IMG/VR virus record: IMGVR_UViG_3300027985_000584
Location: 1-33,054 of that record
DNA length: 33,054 nt
Source of the DNA: a virus
Reading direction: 5' to 3' (one strand)
The position numbers and the translations under genes were made by a program. The notes under the pieces are model-generated. The model worked only from the letters and a program-made list of their open reading frames with translations. It did not search any database and had not been told where the DNA came from. Below are positions 29,336-33,054 of this stretch, in pieces (positions within the stretch are counted from its first letter, which is position 1; every line of letters starts with the position of its first letter).

Positions 29336-32300
29336 GCGTTTTTATATACTGTTCGCCCTGCTGCTAATTTCTGTCAACGTTGAAGCTGCTACGCTTATCA
29401 GCGAGAACTTCAACGACCAAGCATACACTTCGCCGTTGACTTTATACAACGGCATTGCGGGCGGATACGACACCTCGATCACTTACAGCTCGTCTGTTCG
29501 CCATGGATCTACAGGCTACAGTGTCCACGTTGACCATGCTCAGGGCGACATCATGGCGATACTGTCAGGCGCGCAGAACTATCATTCATCCGGCGTCTAT
29601 TATCGGTATTGGGTCTATTATCCAAGCACTTACCAATGGTGTGTAGAAGCTGGTGGAACGCAAGGCAACGTAAAGCTGTTGAAGATGGCGGGTGACCCTG
29701 GATGGGATCTCGAAGTAATTTATAAAGAGTCTGGGGCAGAGCCGACGCAGATTCAAACGTTCTGGAATACCAGCGGCGGAGGAGTAGTATCTCATTACAA
29801 CAGTATAACGAACGACTATGGAGGGCATAATTATCTAACAAGCTCTATCTGGCACAAGGTAGAGATCTATATGCAGATACCAAATGCAATACATGTAAGT
29901 ATTGATGATCAAACGGTTTACAATAACACCAACGCTGATATTAGGACACCTGCATCTGTCTGGACCGGGACGCAGCAGTTTATATCTATCCGTGCCTTGG
30001 GTGGATGTGTTGACCCTCCGAGCGGGCATGGTGATTGGTATTTTGACGACATCACTGTTGTCTCAGGGGAGGGGGATTTATCAAGTAACGAGCCGAGTGA
30101 GCCGGGAACGAGCGACACTGTTTCACCGGTAGTTTCGGCGTTTACAATACCGAGCACGTCAAGCTCTCTGACTATCCCAATAGCGACTTTCACGGCAACG
30201 GATAATGTCGGCGTTACCGGGTACATGGTCAACGAGTCGTCAACATCCCCGTCGGCGTCGGCGTCCGGATGGTCGTCATCGGCACCTTCGACATACACAA
30301 CAAGCTCCCAAGGAACAAAGACTCTATACGCATGGGCAAAAGACGCCGCAGGTAACGTGAGCGCGGCGGCAAGCGATAGCTGCGTTGTCACCGTGTCTTC
30401 TGGCGGTGAGTGCACTCACTACGTCGCCAAAACCGGTAACGATAGCTACAACGGTACATCTACGTCAACGCCGTGGTTAACAATCGCCCACGCCGCATCT
30501 GTAGCCGATCCTGATGATGTAATTTGTATCAGGTCTGGAACATACGGCGAAGACGTTACCGTATCGCGCAGCGGAACGAGCGGCCACCCGATCACTTTCA
30601 GGAATTATCCTGGTGAGTCTCCGCTTCTCGCATCTGGAAACAACAACACCGGCATGGCGTTCTGGATAAGCGGGTCATATGTCAAACTGTATGGTTTGAC
30701 CTTTCGGAGGCAATATATCTGCGGATCTGTAAATACCTGGAGTGTAGGCCTTTTCGGTGATCACAACGAGGTTGATTCGTGCAGCTTCTTGGGAAAATCA
30801 GGAGACGCAGAGTACGATGCTTATACCCTATGTGGAGGAACATCTCGAACCGGAAGAGAGATCGGTATCGCCCTGCACGGAGGAGACTACTCCTATGTCC
30901 ACGATAGCACGTTTGATGAGCTAAGCTTCGATGGGATAACAGTTTTTGACAATGGTACCAATGCGGCTAAGTACTGGAAGATAGTAAATAATACTTTCAG
31001 CGACTATCTCGGCAACGGTATTGATGCGGCATCTGCAACTTACGAATATATGTTCGGGTTGATCGAGGGCAATACTTTCGAAGGAAGCATGACTAGCGAT
31101 GGAGTTCAGTTTAATCACGGAGCCTACATCTTAAACGCTGCACCGTCAACCTGGGGCGTCCGCATCAGGAATAACGTTTTTAAGTGCTCATCTGAGCAGT
31201 GCACGGCGGAGAACAGCATAGATCTTAAGGGTGCTAGCTACATCGTGATTGAAAATAACCTCATCCAGGGCGGAACCGGAAACAATGATGGTCTGCACGA
31301 TTACGGGAGCACTGGCGTAAACGACACAAGCGGAGGATACGGAGGTGTAGCGACCGGAAGCGGAATGCCGTCAGAGTACATCGTGATTCGTGGTAACACA
31401 TTTGTAGACAACGCTGGCGGGGTGGTGGCGATGTCTGGTTATCGAATCTATAACAACACGATTATCAATAACGATAGGAGCTACTCTGGACCAAATAGTT
31501 CGATAGGCCCTCGCACCGGGGCATCCATGGCATGGTTTAGCGATGTCAAATTTGTAAATAACATGATAGGCGGAAATGCCTACTGTAACGTATCTTTGCG
31601 CACGATCTACAGTAGCAACTACTCTGATTACAATCTGTTTACGACAGACGCCGGGACTCCCTACATGTGCGCGTTTAGCGAGGAAAGCTCCGCACAGATG
31701 GCGCTTGGTACGTTCCAGACGTGGCTATCAGGGCGTAGCATTGGTGGTAAAGAGGCGCATTCGCTTACAGGTGTCCCTGATTTTGACAACGCATCTTCAG
31801 GATCTTACGGGTCCAGCCTTAGTATTGACGACTTTATGATTGGGTCGTCTTCTGCGGCAATCAACAAGGGAGGCAATTTAACCACTGCAACAAATAGCGG
31901 GTCTTCTTCAACGACGCTAACGGTTGGTGACGGAACATTTTTTACAAGTGGTATGTCTGCAGTCGGAGTTGCTGGGGATCGAATCCAGATCGGTGGAGAC
32001 GTTGAAGCTACGATATCCGGCGTGAGCGGGAACACGATCTATCTTTCCTCTGCTGCTTCATGGTCAAGCGGTGACGGAGTTATCTGGTGCAAAAACGGAG
32101 ACTGCCCGTCAGATACGATTGATATCGGCGCGTGGGAGTATGGCGCTTCTTCTACGAGCACTGACACCGGGACAGATACGAGCACGGGCACAGACACCGG
32201 ACCCGCCACGCTTTCAGGCGGATCTCCAAGCGGAGTTTTATCTGAGTACACAACTAGCGCGACGGTTTCGGCAAATACCGACGTTCCCGCTGTTGTCCAT

Positions 32301-32990
32301 TACTCAACATCTCCAGGAGTTGCTTACGACAGCATGTCGGTGATGGACGAAACCAGTGGAACTCTTCATCAATTGGGGGTTACAGGGCTTTCTTCAGGAA
32401 ATACTTACACGTATTACCTAAAGGCCTACTCTGGAGATGAGGATTACGTTGTATCTTTCTCAATAGCGGCATCTTCAGGCGGCGGAGGAGAGACACCGGA
32501 GAGCCTGTTGAACGACCAAACTTATTCTGATGACAGCGGAGACTTTCACGCTCTTTACCCCGTGACCCATCTTTGGGACGAAGATGTCTCTGATAACGGT
32601 ATCTCAGGAGGACTCGCAGGTAGCCTTTGGGTAGAGTTTGATTTAGGCGCACAGTACGATTTGACGAGCGCTAAAATTTACGGAGACAACTATGGAAACT
32701 GGTATTCGTTAAACTGGACGATGGAGTACAAGGTAGAATCTGGAGATTCGTATTCTACGGCGTTCTCAGAGCAAGACTGCTTTGGGCTGCAATGGTTTAC
32801 GGAAGAATTCACGGTAACCGGCAGATACGTTAAATTCACCGTTGTTGGCAATGCCTCATATCCAGGAACTCAAATATACGAAATGCAGCTTTTTGGTGAT
32901 CTTGTAACGCCTGCGGCACCGGGAACTGATCCGATATCATTTTCTTCAACTCAGGTACGCTTTAACGGTTATAAATGGATATTTAACTGA
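29328..32990 (+). CDS. Multidomain beta-helix tailspike-type protein with signal peptide
   Basis: 1220 residues from ATG 29328 behind AAGGGGG. The signal is MTRRFYILFALLLISVNVEAAT. Domains in order, residues approximate: a jellyroll-like lectin or lyase domain (20-260, WYFDDITVVSGEG at its end); an Ig-like domain (265-370, ends AWAKDAAGNVSAAASD); a right-handed beta-helix (375-850) opening HYVAKTGNDSYNGTSTSTPW with repeated N-N-x-F/I-x-x rungs; a Thr/Asp/Gly-rich linker; a fibronectin-like domain (980-1060); and a discoidin (F5/8 type C) domain (1070-1200). Such proteins are depolymerases or glycan-binding spikes. The active site cannot be pinned down from sequence alone. Confidence 0.82.
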   Translation: MTRRFYILFALLLISVNVEAATLISENFNDQAYTSPLTLYNGIAGGYDTSITYSSSVRHGSTGYSVHVDHAQGDIMAILSGAQNYHSSGVYYRYWVYYPSTYQWCVEAGGTQGNVKLLKMAGDPGWDLEVIYKESGAEPTQIQTFWNTSGGGVVSHYNSITNDYGGHNYLTSSIWHKVEIYMQIPNAIHVSIDDQTVYNNTNADIRTPASVWTGTQQFISIRALGGCVDPPSGHGDWYFDDITVVSGEGDLSSNEPSEPGTSDTVSPVVSAFTIPSTSSSLTIPIATFTATDNVGVTGYMVNESSTSPSASASGWSSSAPSTYTTSSQGTKTLYAWAKDAAGNVSAAASDSCVVTVSSGGECTHYVAKTGNDSYNGTSTSTPWLTIAHAASVADPDDVICIRSGTYGEDVTVSRSGTSGHPITFRNYPGESPLLASGNNNTGMAFWISGSYVKLYGLTFRRQYICGSVNTWSVGLFGDHNEVDSCSFLGKSGDAEYDAYTLCGGTSRTGREIGIALHGGDYSYVHDSTFDELSFDGITVFDNGTNAAKYWKIVNNTFSDYLGNGIDAASATYEYMFGLIEGNTFEGSMTSDGVQFNHGAYILNAAPSTWGVRIRNNVFKCSSEQCTAENSIDLKGASYIVIENNLIQGGTGNNDGLHDYGSTGVNDTSGGYGGVATGSGMPSEYIVIRGNTFVDNAGGVVAMSGYRIYNNTIINNDRSYSGPNSSIGPRTGASMAWFSDVKFVNNMIGGNAYCNVSLRTIYSSNYSDYNLFTTDAGTPYMCAFSEESSAQMALGTFQTWLSGRSIGGKEAHSLTGVPDFDNASSGSYGSSLSIDDFMIGSSSAAINKGGNLTTATNSGSSSTTLTVGDGTFFTSGMSAVGVAGDRIQIGGDVEATISGVSGNTIYLSSAASWSSGDGVIWCKNGDCPSDTIDIGAWEYGASSTSTDTGTDTSTGTDTGPATLSGGSPSGVLSEYTTSATVSANTDVPAVVHYSTSPGVAYDSMSVMDETSGTLHQLGVTGLSSGNTYTYYLKAYSGDEDYVVSFSIAASSGGGGETPESLLNDQTYSDDSGDFHALYPVTHLWDEDVSDNGISGGLAGSLWVEFDLGAQYDLTSAKIYGDNYGNWYSLNWTMEYKVESGDSYSTAFSEQDCFGLQWFTEEFTVTGRYVKFTVVGNASYPGTQIYEMQLFGDLVTPAAPGTDPISFSSTQVRFNGYKWIFN

Positions 32991-33054
32991 TGAATAATAC
33001 TGTATTTAAATTGATGTGTGCCCTTGCGCTTGTTTTTATAGCATCTCTATCGGT
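32990..33054 (+). CDS. Start of a further exported protein (3' end outside window)
   Basis: ATG at 32990 overlaps the previous stop (TGATG). The 21 codons in view read MNNTVFKLMCALALVFIASL, a polar start then a hydrophobic core, so a sixth signal-peptide protein in the series. The rest lies past the window end. Confidence 0.6.
   Translation, partial: MNNTVFKLMCALALVFIASLS

Noticed and set aside
1-33054. CRISPR array, insertion sequence, reverse transcriptase/diversity-generating element or integrase
   Set aside because: No regularly spaced repeats, transposase, RT motif (YADD type) or recombinase motif was seen. The only repeats are short coding tandems.

Overview
This window is a large part of a tailed-phage (or prophage) genome, most likely a short-tailed podovirus of a Gram-negative host. 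Nearly every gene is on the + strand. Genes are tightly packed with ATGA, TGATG and TTGA overlaps, and GTG and TTG starts are common. From the portal onward the order follows Salmonella phage P22: terminase, portal, scaffold, coat, gp4-like adaptor, gp10-like tail hub, gp14-like GNAT protein, three ejection proteins (gp7, gp20 and gp16 positions), then receptor-binding or tailspike genes. No integrase, DNA polymerase, endolysin or holin is recognisable, so lifestyle cannot be decided here. The host is not identifiable. Sec-type leaders and heptosyltransferase-like enzymes argue for a diderm bacterium.

Region 1 (1-3639) is the end of an early or accessory module. It holds the tail of a gene cut by the window edge, two Cys-rich zinc-finger-like proteins, a small hypothetical gene and a probable lipoprotein, closed by a bidirectional terminator. 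Two leftward genes follow, one with an HTH domain, then a divergent promoter region with repeated AAATTTCA-type motifs, then two rightward hypotheticals. Region 2 (3640-4109) has no conventional gene. It holds a candidate promoter, two structured segments, and two tiny overlapping ORFs of 20 and 22 codons with a good Shine-Dalgarno site. It lies directly before the terminase genes.

Region 3 (4110-12248) is DNA packaging and head assembly: TerS, TerL, three small genes, portal, two small genes, a strong terminator, scaffold, major capsid protein and a candidate decoration protein. Region 4 (12294-16859) is an insert in the virion operon. It holds a GT9-like glycosyltransferase, an FkbM methyltransferase, a ParB-like-fold protein with a duplicated HYRxLRL motif, a repeat protein, and a methyltransferase-GT9 fusion whose domain junction sits on a run of ten A residues. 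This looks like a surface- or virion-glycan modification cassette.

Region 5 (16880-25677) is the tail and ejection module. Region 6 (25817-33054) follows a terminator. It is a run of beta-rich fibre-, LamG- and beta-helix-type proteins, six of which (one truncated by the window end) begin with a Sec-type signal peptide. That is unexpected for phage tail proteins, which normally assemble in the cytoplasm, and it is the most unusual feature of the window.
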